A model generated the notes under the pieces. The model saw only the letters and a list, made by a program, of their open reading frames with translations. It ran no database searches and had not been told where the DNA came from. A stretch of DNA of 14,754 nucleotides from CAZJDV01 sp964544865 (GTDB lineage Bacteria; Chloroflexota; Dehalococcoidia; Lucifugimonadales; CAJWER01): contig CAZJDV010000063.1 in NCBI GenBank assembly GCA_964544865.1, forward strand, positions 1 to 14,754. Reading direction: 5' to 3'. A program made the position numbers and the translations under genes. Shown here piece by piece: positions 1 through 6,182 of the stretch; the first letter of the stretch is position 1; each line of letters opens with the position of its first letter.

Positions 1-54
1 AACCGGCGACAGCCTGCTTGGAAGGCAGGAACTCTACCGCTGAGTTACTCCCGC
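1..54 (-). tRNA. tRNA-Gly (anticodon TCC), 3' part cut by window edge
   Basis: Read on the minus strand, the first 54 bases fold as the 5' three quarters of a tRNA. The acceptor strand is GCGGGAG, the D stem is ACTC/GAGT around an AGCGGTA loop, and the anticodon stem is CCTGC/GCAGG around the loop CTTCCAA. A five-base variable region follows, then the first T-stem strand GCCGG and TT of the T loop. The anticodon TCC lies at 20-22 and decodes GGA glycine codons. The 3' acceptor strand lies beyond the window. Stem pairing and the purine after the anticodon support a functional gene. A promoter sits about 20 bases upstream. Confidence 0.93.
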
Positions 55-80
55 TGGAGCCTCGCGACGTGGTCTCTCCA

Positions 81-110
81 AGGATACGGAGGTTTGGGTT
101 GCGGCGTCAA
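81..110 (-). promoter_or_regulatory. Promoter for tRNA-Gly
   Basis: On the minus strand, TTGACG (105-110) and TATCCT (81-86) are separated by 18 bases. They match the sigma70 -35 (5 of 6) and -10 (4 of 6) boxes. Initiation would fall near 74, about 20 bases before the mature tRNA 5' end at 54, which is a normal tRNA leader length. The same -35 sequence and spacer recur in front of birA in this window. The -35 box overlaps one arm of the hairpin at 108-131. Confidence 0.55.
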
Positions 111-131
111 CCGGTGTGGCCCGACCGGTTG
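108..131 (-). terminator. Hairpin after the isomerase gene
   Basis: A perfect 7-bp inverted repeat, CAACCGG / CCGGTTG, with a 10-base loop starts 12 bases beyond the stop codon of the minus-strand isomerase gene. There is no T-run after it, so it is not a textbook intrinsic terminator. It could slow or end transcription before the tRNA, or stabilise the 3' end of the mRNA. Confidence 0.35.
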
Positions 132-143
132 GGACTGAGCGCT

Positions 144-1058
144 CTATTCGATCTCGCGCAGCAACTGTTTCACGTATTCGAAGCTGCGCCGGTCGGCGGA
201 TAGCTGGTCGCCCATGGTAGCCCCCTCGATAGCCAGGTACCCGTCGAACCCGGCGCCGGCCATCGCTGAGATGGCGAAACGGTAGTCGATCTCTCCGTCG
301 GGCAGGGGCACGCGAATGAAGATGGCGTGCTCGTTCTCCGGTATGTGGACCCGGTGCAGGTTCTTGCAGTGCCAGTATTTGGCGCTGGGCGCAAGCGCCA
401 TGATGGCCTCCTCGGACGTCTCCTCGGGCTCGTCGTAGCACCAGTAGATGTTGCCCAGGTCGGGGTTGGCGAATACGTGAGGACTGTCGGCCAGGTCCAG
501 CAGGTGGAGGGCCGACCAGCTATTGTCGGCGATGGAGTGCTGGTGCACCTCCACAGTGATGTTGATGCCGTAGGCTCCGGCGACCTCTCCGGCCTCGCGC
601 AGAGCCTTTGCCGTCCGCTCGAAGTCCTCCGGAGAGGCCATCCTGCTGGATCCCTGCGAGGCCGGCTCGCCCACGAACGCTCCCGCCATGTCGGGATTCC
701 TCGGGGGCGTGCCCACGGTCGCGTTCACCGTTGTCGCACCAAGCCAGTGGGCGGCCTCTATCGCCTTTTCCAACCCGCGCCGGCTGTCGGCCGCCACCCT
801 GGGATCGCTGACGCCCCCTCCCCCTCGGACGACCACGCACGGCGTGCCATAGTCCTCCAGCTCCTTGCGCATCTCACGCACCTCGCTCTCCGAGGCGTCC
901 TGCCCGCCCGCCATTTGGGCGCTCAGCTCGACCCCGTCGAAGCCAATCTCCTTCACCTTGGCGAAGAAGCGCGATCTGGTGGCGCGGTCCGGCAGTCCGC
1001 GCGGGTCGCCCTTGTACGGATAGAAGACGCTGCGGCGGAACGCGTACGCGATTTTCAC
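144..1058 (-). CDS. Sugar phosphate isomerase/epimerase-like TIM-barrel protein
   Basis: This 304-residue protein has the form of the xylose-isomerase-like (AP endonuclease 2 / COG1082) TIM-barrel family, whose members isomerise or epimerise sugars or act on related polyols. The expected metal-binding set is visible: Glu170 in ITVEV, Asp200 in NPDLGN, His230 in YWHCKN and Glu278 in LAIEG. Residues 35-46 (VKEIGFDGVELS) form the usual second strand of the barrel. Translation starts at GTG 1058, with AGGAG seven bases upstream. It lies 23 bases after the LhgO-like gene and is probably co-transcribed with it, which hints at a shared hydroxy-acid or acid-sugar route. The substrate cannot be read from the sequence. 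A cytoplasmic location is expected because no signal peptide is present. Confidence 0.85.
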   Translation of the reverse strand: MKIAYAFRRSVFYPYKGDPRGLPDRATRSRFFAKVKEIGFDGVELSAQMAGGQDASESEVREMRKELEDYGTPCVVVRGGGGVSDPRVAADSRRGLEKAIEAAHWLGATTVNATVGTPPRNPDMAGAFVGEPASQGSSRMASPEDFERTAKALREAGEVAGAYGINITVEVHQHSIADNSWSALHLLDLADSPHVFANPDLGNIYWCYDEPEETSEEAIMALAPSAKYWHCKNLHRVHIPENEHAIFIRVPLPDGEIDYRFAISAMAGAGFDGYLAIEGATMGDQLSADRRSFEYVKQLLREIE

Positions 1059-1081
1059 GTGTGTTCTCCTAGAGTGCGGGC

Positions 1082-2299
1082 CTATGCGGCCAGCTCGAAA
1101 GAATCCTTCGCCAGGTCCACGATGTAGCGTCCGATGGCCAGGCAGGCCGTCGCACCGGGGGATGGAGCGTTGAGCACATGGATGGAGTTTCGCGTCCGAG
1201 CGATGCTGAAGTCGTCCAGCAGCTCTCCCTTTCGGTTCACGGCCTGGGCGCGCACCCCCGCGCCGGGGGTCGTCAGGTCTTCCATCCGCACGTCCGGAAC
1301 CAGGGCCTGAAGGGAGCGGAGAAACGCTCCTTTCGTCCAGGACCTGTACTGCTCCCTTATCCCGGACTTCCAGTAGACCTTTGACATCCGCCAGAACCCG
1401 GGAAAGGCCAGTACTCCGAGCAGATCGCTGGGATCGATATCGGTCTTCTTGTAGCCCTCCCTGGCGAACGCCAGCACCGCGTTGGGCCCGGCCTCTACCG
1501 TGCCACCTATTCGACGGGTGAAGTGGACCCCCAGAAACGGCAGGTCTGGGTCGGGCACCGGATATATGAGGCCGTTTACCAGGTTAGAGCGCTCCTTCCT
1601 GAGGGAGAAGTACTCCCCTCGGAACGGGACGATGCGGACCCCGGTATTGAGTCCCACCGCCATAGCGACGGTGTCGGCGTGGAGCCCGGCGCAGTTTATC
1701 AGATGCCCGGCGGACAGCTCTCCACGGGAGGTCTCAAGGTGCAGCCTGCCGTCGCGGCCGGTGATGCGCTTGACTTCGGCGTCGGTAAAAAGGCCGCCGC
1801 CGGCCTTCTCGATCTCGTCGGCAAAGGCACGAACGACCTGTCCGTAGTCGACGATTCCGGTGTTGGGGGAGTGGACCGCCTTGACGCCAGCGGCGTGGGG
1901 CTCCAGCTCTCTCAGCCTCTCCGTTGCCACGAGCTCGAGATTCTCGGCGCCGTTGGCCACTCCCCTGCGGTGCAGCTCCGCAAGCCGGGGCAGCTCGGAC
2001 TCGTCCCTGGCCACGATCAGCTTGCCGCAGAGCTGGTACTCGATGCCGCGATCGTCGCAGAACTCGCGCAGCATCCGGCCGCCCCTGGAGCAGAATTCCG
2101 CCTTTCGTGACCCGGGCTTGTAGTAGATCCCGGCGTGGATGACGCCGCTGTTGTGGCCGGTCTGGTGCCGGCCGATCTGTGGCTCTTTCTCCAGGACCGC
2201 GACGCTATACCGGCGGTGCTCCCGGGCCACGATCATGGCCGTCGCCAGGCCGATGATGCCGCCGCCTATGACCGCGATGTCGTAGTCGCCCAGGGCCAT
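1082..2299 (-). CDS. lhgO: L-2-hydroxyglutarate oxidase-type FAD-dependent oxidoreductase
   Basis: The 405-residue product belongs to the DAO/GlpO flavoprotein superfamily. It begins with a Rossmann FAD motif (GGGIIG, residues 12-17, with acidic Glu37 at the end of strand 2). The family-typical stretch HQTGHNSGVIHAGIYY follows at 45-60, and a C-terminal FAD-contact segment APSPGATACLAIG lies at about 378-390. These features are characteristic of LhgO/L2HGDH, which oxidises L-2-hydroxyglutarate to 2-oxoglutarate and passes electrons to the quinone pool at the membrane. I chose ATG 2299 because GGAG lies six bases before it and the FAD motif follows at once. The reading frame is open to 2419, but that extension has no family similarity. 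It is first in a two-gene unit with the isomerase, divergent from the DapA-like gene. A related hydroxy acid could be the true substrate. Confidence 0.88.
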   Translation of the reverse strand: MALGDYDIAVIGGGIIGLATAMIVAREHRRYSVAVLEKEPQIGRHQTGHNSGVIHAGIYYKPGSRKAEFCSRGGRMLREFCDDRGIEYQLCGKLIVARDESELPRLAELHRRGVANGAENLELVATERLRELEPHAAGVKAVHSPNTGIVDYGQVVRAFADEIEKAGGGLFTDAEVKRITGRDGRLHLETSRGELSAGHLINCAGLHADTVAMAVGLNTGVRIVPFRGEYFSLRKERSNLVNGLIYPVPDPDLPFLGVHFTRRIGGTVEAGPNAVLAFAREGYKKTDIDPSDLLGVLAFPGFWRMSKVYWKSGIREQYRSWTKGAFLRSLQALVPDVRMEDLTTPGAGVRAQAVNRKGELLDDFSIARTRNSIHVLNAPSPGATACLAIGRYIVDLAKDSFELAA

Positions 2300-2390
2300 G
2301 TAAGTCTCCGCCGGTTTTCTCGCTGCGGCGCGGGGGCCGAGCCTGGCGCGATTGTACCACGCCGGCCCGGCCCACCGGTGGCGGTGGAGG

Positions 2391-2419
2391 TGGACAAAAA
2401 ATCTGGCCGTCGGTATCAT
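2391..2419 (+). promoter_or_regulatory. Promoter for the DapA-like gene
   Basis: TGGACA (2391-2396) is followed after exactly 17 bases by TATCAT (2414-2419), each five of six to the sigma70 consensus. Predicted initiation is near 2426, which leaves a leader of about 134 bases before the ATG at 2560. The leader starts directly with the nested inverted repeat at 2427-2497. Confidence 0.55.
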
Positions 2420-2426
2420 TGGTTTG

Positions 2427-2497
2427 CATGTCCCTTGAAAGCCGGAAGCATGAGCTTCGAGACCTCGGGGACTACTGGCGTTTTCAAGGTCCGCATG
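2427..2497 (+). promoter_or_regulatory. Structured 5' leader, unclassified (possible cis-regulatory RNA)
   Basis: Nested complementary segments are visible. CATG (2427-2430) pairs with CATG (2494-2497), CCTTGAAA (2433-2440) with TTTCAAGG (2482-2489), and inside them GAAGC (2445-2449) with GCTTC (2454-2458) around a four-base ATGA loop. The structure begins at the predicted transcription start and ends about 60 bases before the start codon. That is the geometry of a leader RNA element or attenuator. It does not match any riboswitch class I can recall. It could instead be a DNA operator, or chance pairing. Confidence 0.35.
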
Positions 2498-2559
2498 GCC
2501 ATCTGAGAGACGCCCGCCGGATTACAAATCGACACCAAGCACGTAGAGAAGGAGTGAGC

Positions 2560-3492
2560 ATGAACCGTGACGAGCTGAAAGAGTATATTCAGGGTCCCGT
2601 CGCCACGGTGCCCACGCCTTTTGACGACGACTTCGAGGTGGACTACGGGCGGATGCATGAGCTCACCCAGCGTTGGGTGGATAACGGCCTGGTGAAAGGC
2701 AAGGCGATCATCAAGGTCGCCGCGGCGATGGGGGAGGGCCCCATGCTTAGCGACGACGAGTGGCCCTACCTGCTGAGAAGCGTGGTGCAGGCCGCCGAGG
2801 GCAAGGCCGCGATAGTGTGCGGCCTCCACTACAAGGACACCAAGCGGACCATCGAGGACGCCAAGCGCGCGCAGGACCTGGGGGCGAACGCGCTTCAGGT
2901 CTGTCCGCCGGTGTTCAACTTGCCGAGCCAGGACGACATCCTCGACTACTATGGAGACCTCTCCGACGCCATCGACATCGGCATAATGGTCTACCACACC
3001 CATTGGCTGTCCGGGGGCCGCATCGAGGTTGACACGATCATGAAGATGGCCGAGTTCGAGAAGGTGGTGTCGATAAAGTGGAGCAACCCGGAGGACGTGG
3101 CCTTCGAGGAGATGGAGAGGTTCGCCGATATCTTCAACGTAATCGACAACGGTGGCGACCTCATCCAGGCCCACAAGCTCGGCGCCAGGGGATATATCAA
3201 CCTTGCGCTGGAGTCCTACCCTCCCCACGATCTCAAGGTGTGGGAGCATCTGGAGAACAAACAGTACGACGAGGCGCGCAAGCTGCACGAATCGGTTAAC
3301 GAGCCGCTCAGGTTGTTCTACGAGAAGATCAACGGCCGGTCTGGGGGCCAGGCAAGGCTGAAGAAGGGCATCATGACCCTCATGGGTCAGCCGGTGGGCT
3401 CGTCGCGCCCGCCGTCCAAGCCGCTGAACAATGAAGAGATGGCTGGTCTGCGCCAGATCCTCGTGGGCTTCGGCTGGCCGGTGGAGGCATAG
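2560..3492 (+). CDS. Dihydrodipicolinate synthase family lyase (DapA/NanA superfamily), not a true DapA
   Basis: This 310-residue TIM-barrel protein is a Schiff-base aldolase/lyase of the DapA/N-acetylneuraminate lyase superfamily. The catalytic Tyr145 (IMVYHTHW) and Schiff-base Lys173 (VSIKWS) are 28 residues apart, exactly as Tyr133 and Lys161 are in E. coli DapA. However, the proton-relay Thr44 position is Ala56 (AAAMGEG), and the Arg138 that holds aspartate semialdehyde is Leu150. Lysine biosynthesis is therefore unlikely, and cleavage or dehydration of another 2-oxo acid is more probable. ATG 2560 is preceded by AGGAG at a six-base gap. The frame is open upstream to 2419, and ATG 2428 lies almost at the predicted transcript start, so a leaderless longer form is conceivable. 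The gene diverges from the LhgO-like gene and is followed by a palindromic repeat. Confidence 0.87.
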   Translation: MNRDELKEYIQGPVATVPTPFDDDFEVDYGRMHELTQRWVDNGLVKGKAIIKVAAAMGEGPMLSDDEWPYLLRSVVQAAEGKAAIVCGLHYKDTKRTIEDAKRAQDLGANALQVCPPVFNLPSQDDILDYYGDLSDAIDIGIMVYHTHWLSGGRIEVDTIMKMAEFEKVVSIKWSNPEDVAFEEMERFADIFNVIDNGGDLIQAHKLGARGYINLALESYPPHDLKVWEHLENKQYDEARKLHESVNEPLRLFYEKINGRSGGQARLKKGIMTLMGQPVGSSRPPSKPLNNEEMAGLRQILVGFGWPVEA

Positions 3493-3508
3493 GTCGGCGT
3501 TGAAGCCG

Positions 3509-3623
3509 ATGTCATCCTGCTCGCAGCGAAGAGTCTGGGGAGGTTGGGGCCACGCGACATGCCTAATACGCAAGGCTGCGATCCGCCCCGGATCCTTCGT
3601 CTCTGCGCTCCTCAGAACGACAT
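3509..3623. repeat. MITE-like imperfect palindromic intergenic repeat
   Basis: The left arm at 3509-3540 reads from ATGTCATCCTG through CAGCGAAG to TCTGGGG. The right arm at 3586-3623 is its imperfect reverse complement, from CCCCGGATCCTTCG through GCGCTCCTCAG to CGACAT. The centre is about 45 bases. The ends (GTCATCCTG / CAGAACGAC) and the GCGAAG core resemble a widespread class of short bacterial palindromes typified by TGTCATTCTGAG...AGCGAAG. The element fills most of the gap between the DapA-like gene and ridA. It may be a relic non-autonomous element and could act as a transcription stop. Only one copy is in the window. Confidence 0.6.
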
Positions 3624-3697
3624 ACTCCATCAAGAATCAGATCGACTGAGTACCAGCCGCACAACGCGCGTAACTATCAGCCTCCGGAGCAACACTT

Positions 3698-4114
3698 TTG
3701 ACCCGACCGCACCGTTCCCTCGAAAACCCCGATGTCGTCCACCCCCCGGTAGGGCGCTACTCCCATCTCGCGCGGTTCAAGGCATCGGAGACTCTGGTGC
3801 TCGCGGGCCAGGTCGCCATCGACCAGGAGGGCCGTCTAGTGGGCGAGGGCGACGTGGCCGCCCAAACGCGCCAGGTGTTCGAGAACATCGGCCGCATTCT
3901 GGAGAGCGCCGGCGCGTCCTTCGACAACGTCGTCGAGTTAACGACCTACGTGGTGGGCCGGGAGTCGGTGCAGCCGTACCTCGATGGACGGGCGGGCATC
4001 TTCGACGAACTCTTTCCCGACGGGGACTATCCGCCCAACACGATGCTGGTCATCAGCGGACTGGTGCGAGACGACATGCTGGTGGAGATATCCACCGTCG
4101 CCGCGCTGACTTAG
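3698..4114 (+). CDS. RidA (YjgF/YER057c/UK114) family protein lacking the canonical arginine
   Basis: The 138-residue product has the RidA fold signatures: LVLAGQVAID (33-42), AQTRQVFENIGRILESAG (55-72) and the C-terminal VEISTVA strand (129-135). Canonical RidA hydrolyses reactive 2-aminoacrylate-type enamines using an Arg in a PARS-like motif (Arg105 of E. coli). Here that segment reads PPNTM with Asn114, so classical deaminase activity is doubtful and the protein fits a divergent Rid subgroup. The likely start is TTG 3698, with GGAG eight bases before it. The N-terminus is somewhat longer than usual. The AlaX-like gene follows after 57 bases, so the two may share a transcript. The role is unknown, but proximity to 2-oxo-acid-type enzymes suggests metabolite handling. 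Confidence 0.85.
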   Translation: MTRPHRSLENPDVVHPPVGRYSHLARFKASETLVLAGQVAIDQEGRLVGEGDVAAQTRQVFENIGRILESAGASFDNVVELTTYVVGRESVQPYLDGRAGIFDELFPDGDYPPNTMLVISGLVRDDMLVEISTVAALT

Positions 4115-4171
4115 CTCGCCGCTGAAATTGTAGGGAGCACTTCGACAATGTATCGCGACAGGAGCTAACCG

Positions 4172-4882
4172 ATGACGGAGCTGCTTTCCAATACGGACAG
4201 CTATCTGCGGGAGTTCCATGCCGAGGTTGTCGAGGTCACCGGCAAGGGCGTCGTGCTGGACCGCACGGCCTTCTACCCCGGCGGAGGGGGCCAGCCCGCT
4301 GACACGGGGGTGCTCCGCGCGGACGGCAACGAGTGGAGGGTCAAGAAGGTCTCCAGGTCGCAGAGCAAGGTCGTCCACGAGTTGGAGGGCGAGGCCCCAC
4401 CCCAGGGCGGAAAGGTCCGGGGCGAGATCGATTGGGAGCGCCGGTACGAGTTGATGCGCACCCACACCGCCCTCCACATCCTGTGCGGGGTCGTATGGCG
4501 GAACTACGGTGCAAAGGTGACTGGCAGCGATATGAAACCCCTGTCGGCCCGTATGGACTTCGAGTTCGACAAGATGACGGCCGGATTCGCCGACGAGATC
4601 GAGGACTTGGTCAACAAGGAGGTCGAGGCGGCCCGCCCGGTAAAGATAAACACACTGCCGAGGGCGGAGGCGTTCGAGATTCCAGACCTGATCCGGACGA
4701 AGGTCAACCTGCTGCCCCCGTTCATCCAGGAGATCAGGACCGTGGATATAGACGGCCTGGACCTTCAGGCTGACGGCGGGACCCACGTGGCCAATACCAG
4801 CGAGGTCGGCAGGATACGGGTGGTGGGCCACGAGAGCAAGGGACGCATCAACAAGCGTCTTCGCATCGAGGTGGAAGGGTAA
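4172..4882 (+). CDS. alaX: Alanyl-tRNA editing protein, AlaX type with N-terminal barrel
   Basis: The 236-residue protein is a free-standing editing domain of the AlaRS/ThrRS second-additional-domain family. It hydrolyses Ser (or Gly) mischarged on tRNA-Ala in the cytoplasm. The N-terminal barrel carries AFYPGGGGQPADTG (33-46), a hallmark of AlaRS and AlaX-M/L. The zinc site has HTALH (His98, His102) and GGTHV (His205). The position usually held by Cys in CGGTHV is Asp201 here, so the fourth ligand is either Asp or missing. The length suits AlaX-M. ATG 4172 has AGGAG seven bases upstream. The gene follows ridA by 57 bases; the gap to the permease gene is 113 bases without an obvious terminator. 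Confidence 0.9.
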   Translation: MTELLSNTDSYLREFHAEVVEVTGKGVVLDRTAFYPGGGGQPADTGVLRADGNEWRVKKVSRSQSKVVHELEGEAPPQGGKVRGEIDWERRYELMRTHTALHILCGVVWRNYGAKVTGSDMKPLSARMDFEFDKMTAGFADEIEDLVNKEVEAARPVKINTLPRAEAFEIPDLIRTKVNLLPPFIQEIRTVDIDGLDLQADGGTHVANTSEVGRIRVVGHESKGRINKRLRIEVEG

Positions 4883-4995
4883 CCGGGTGGTCCGGCCGAT
4901 TGGCAGCCTGGCGGGCCCGCAGCCGTGTCCCGGTGCCGCCGTCCGCACGCGGGAAGGCGCTCACCGGGGTCAGGTGTCGTCCATGAGGTGAATCG

Positions 4996-6009
4996 ATGAT
5001 CGGCTACATCGCGAGGCGTCTGCTCATGGCCTTGTTCACCGTTTGGGCCGTGACGGTGCTGACATTCATAATCATCCAGCTCCCGCCGGGCGACTCGGTG
5101 GACCGCGAGTTGATGAGAATGCAGGACCTGGAGGGCGTGCTCATATCCCAGGTGACCCTGGACGAGCTCCGGGCCTATCTCGGGTTGGGCCAGCCCCAGT
5201 ACATCCGGTATTCGAAGTGGATGTGGAACCTGGCGCATGGCGACCTCGGCCTCTCCTTCCAGTACCGAGGCGGGGCGAACATGTCGCAGGTACCGGTGAG
5301 GGAGCTCATTCAGGACCGCCTGTGGCTGACCATCGTGCTCACCGGTTTTACCATCATCTTCACGTGGACCTTCGCCCTTCCGGTGGGGATCTATTCGGCC
5401 GTGCGGCAGCACTCGATCGGAGACTACACTTTCACGCTCCTGGGCTTCACGGGCCTGGCGGTGCCGGACTTCCTGCTTGGGTTGGTGCTGATGTACGTCG
5501 CCTTCGCCTACTTCGACCAGAGCGTCGGCGGGCTTTTCTCGGCCGACTACCTTAACGTGCCGTGGAGTTGGGGGCGGGCGTATGACCTGCTCAGCCACCT
5601 GTGGGTGCCGGCGGTCGTCCTCGGCACCCACGGGACCGCCGGCCTGATCCGCGTCATGCGCAACAACCTGCTGGACGAGCTCGGCAAACCCTACGTGGTC
5701 ACCGCACGGGCAAAGGGAGTGTCTCCCTGGAGGCTCATCCTCAAGTACCCGGTGCGTGTGGCCATCAATCCCCTGGTGAGCACCGTCGGGTACCTGCTGC
5801 CATCGCTTGTAAGTGGCAGCGTCATCGTATCCGTGGTGCTGAGTCTGCCGACCATGGGTCCGATACTGCTGACGGCGATCCAGGCGGAGGATGTCTACCT
5901 GGCCGGGTTCATCATCCTGATGCTGGGCGTGCTGACGGTGATCGGCACGCTGATCTCGGACATCCTGCTGGCGGTCGTCGACCCCCGGATCAAGCTAGGG
6001 CGCGAGTAG
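4996..6009 (+). CDS. ABC transporter permease, DppB/OppB (peptide/nickel) family
   Basis: This 337-residue inner-membrane protein has six hydrophobic helices at about 9-29, 109-131, 149-172, 202-220, 262-286 and 303-327. The coupling (EAA) loop is at 233-243 (YVVTARAKGVS) and the end is the family-typical VDPRIKL. DppB-type permeases pair with a DppC-type partner, two ATPases and a solute-binding lipoprotein to import oligopeptides, nickel chelates or oligosaccharides. None of those partners is in the window: a terminator and an unrelated gene follow directly. ATG 4996 has GAGGTG at 4985-4990. The gene is intact and full length. Its partners may be encoded elsewhere, or it may be a leftover from operon break-up. 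Confidence 0.9.
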   Translation: MIGYIARRLLMALFTVWAVTVLTFIIIQLPPGDSVDRELMRMQDLEGVLISQVTLDELRAYLGLGQPQYIRYSKWMWNLAHGDLGLSFQYRGGANMSQVPVRELIQDRLWLTIVLTGFTIIFTWTFALPVGIYSAVRQHSIGDYTFTLLGFTGLAVPDFLLGLVLMYVAFAYFDQSVGGLFSADYLNVPWSWGRAYDLLSHLWVPAVVLGTHGTAGLIRVMRNNLLDELGKPYVVTARAKGVSPWRLILKYPVRVAINPLVSTVGYLLPSLVSGSVIVSVVLSLPTMGPILLTAIQAEDVYLAGFIILMLGVLTVIGTLISDILLAVVDPRIKLGRE

Positions 6010-6043
6010 ACCACCTCGGACCGGGGGCGGCGCAGGACCACAC

Positions 6044-6074
6044 GGGCCCGCCCAGCGCTGGCCCTCGTTTTTTT
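6044..6074 (+). terminator. Intrinsic terminator after the permease gene
   Basis: GGGCC (6044-6048) pairs with GGCCC (6060-6064), and the loop contains the palindrome CCAGCGCTGG. Three bases later comes a run of seven T (6068-6074). The position, 35 bases past the permease stop codon, fits a Rho-independent terminator. It separates the permease from the pdxA-proC-yggT group. Confidence 0.65.
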
Positions 6075-6088
6075 GAAATGCGTGGGCG

Positions 6089-6094
6089 TATAAT
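6089..6094 (+). promoter_or_regulatory. Possible -10 box for the pdxA-like gene
   Basis: A perfect TATAAT lies 15 bases after the terminator T-run and about 90 bases before the pdxA-like start. No good -35 box stands at the right distance: TTGAAA at 6073-6078 is only 10 bases away. The call rests on the -10 sequence and its position. Confidence 0.35.
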
Positions 6095-6182
6095 TGTCTG
6101 GTGCGCGGGGGAGTTGGCGGTTCGATTTTGATGGGGCATGTGTGATATTGGCTCCGTGTCACGAGCGTAGTTCACAGGGACG

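Noticed and set aside
1..143. tRNA-Gly as an integration site for a mobile element
   Set aside because: No integrase or direct repeat of the tRNA end is visible, and the tRNA 3' end lies outside the window.
2351..2356. TACAAT on the minus strand as a promoter for the LhgO-like gene
   Set aside because: The distance to the start codon is fair, but no -35-like sequence is found 16-18 bases upstream. Left unassigned.
2498..2559. CTGAGAGACGCCC reminiscent of a TPP riboswitch CTGAGA box
   Set aside because: The other conserved TPP elements are absent, and the surrounding pairing does not match that class.
2416..3633. A 405-codon open frame on the minus strand opposite the DapA-like gene
   Set aside because: It is the antisense shadow of a well-conserved gene. 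Long antisense frames are expected at high GC, and it shows no family motif.
4128..4156. TTGTAG-N17-TATCGC as a promoter for alaX
   Set aside because: Each box matches the consensus at only about three of six positions; ridA read-through explains expression equally well.
3938..5631. Long minus-strand frames (3938-4948 and 4765-5631) opposite ridA, alaX and the permease
   Set aside because: They cross several real genes and intergenic spaces and have no ribosome binding site or domain signature.
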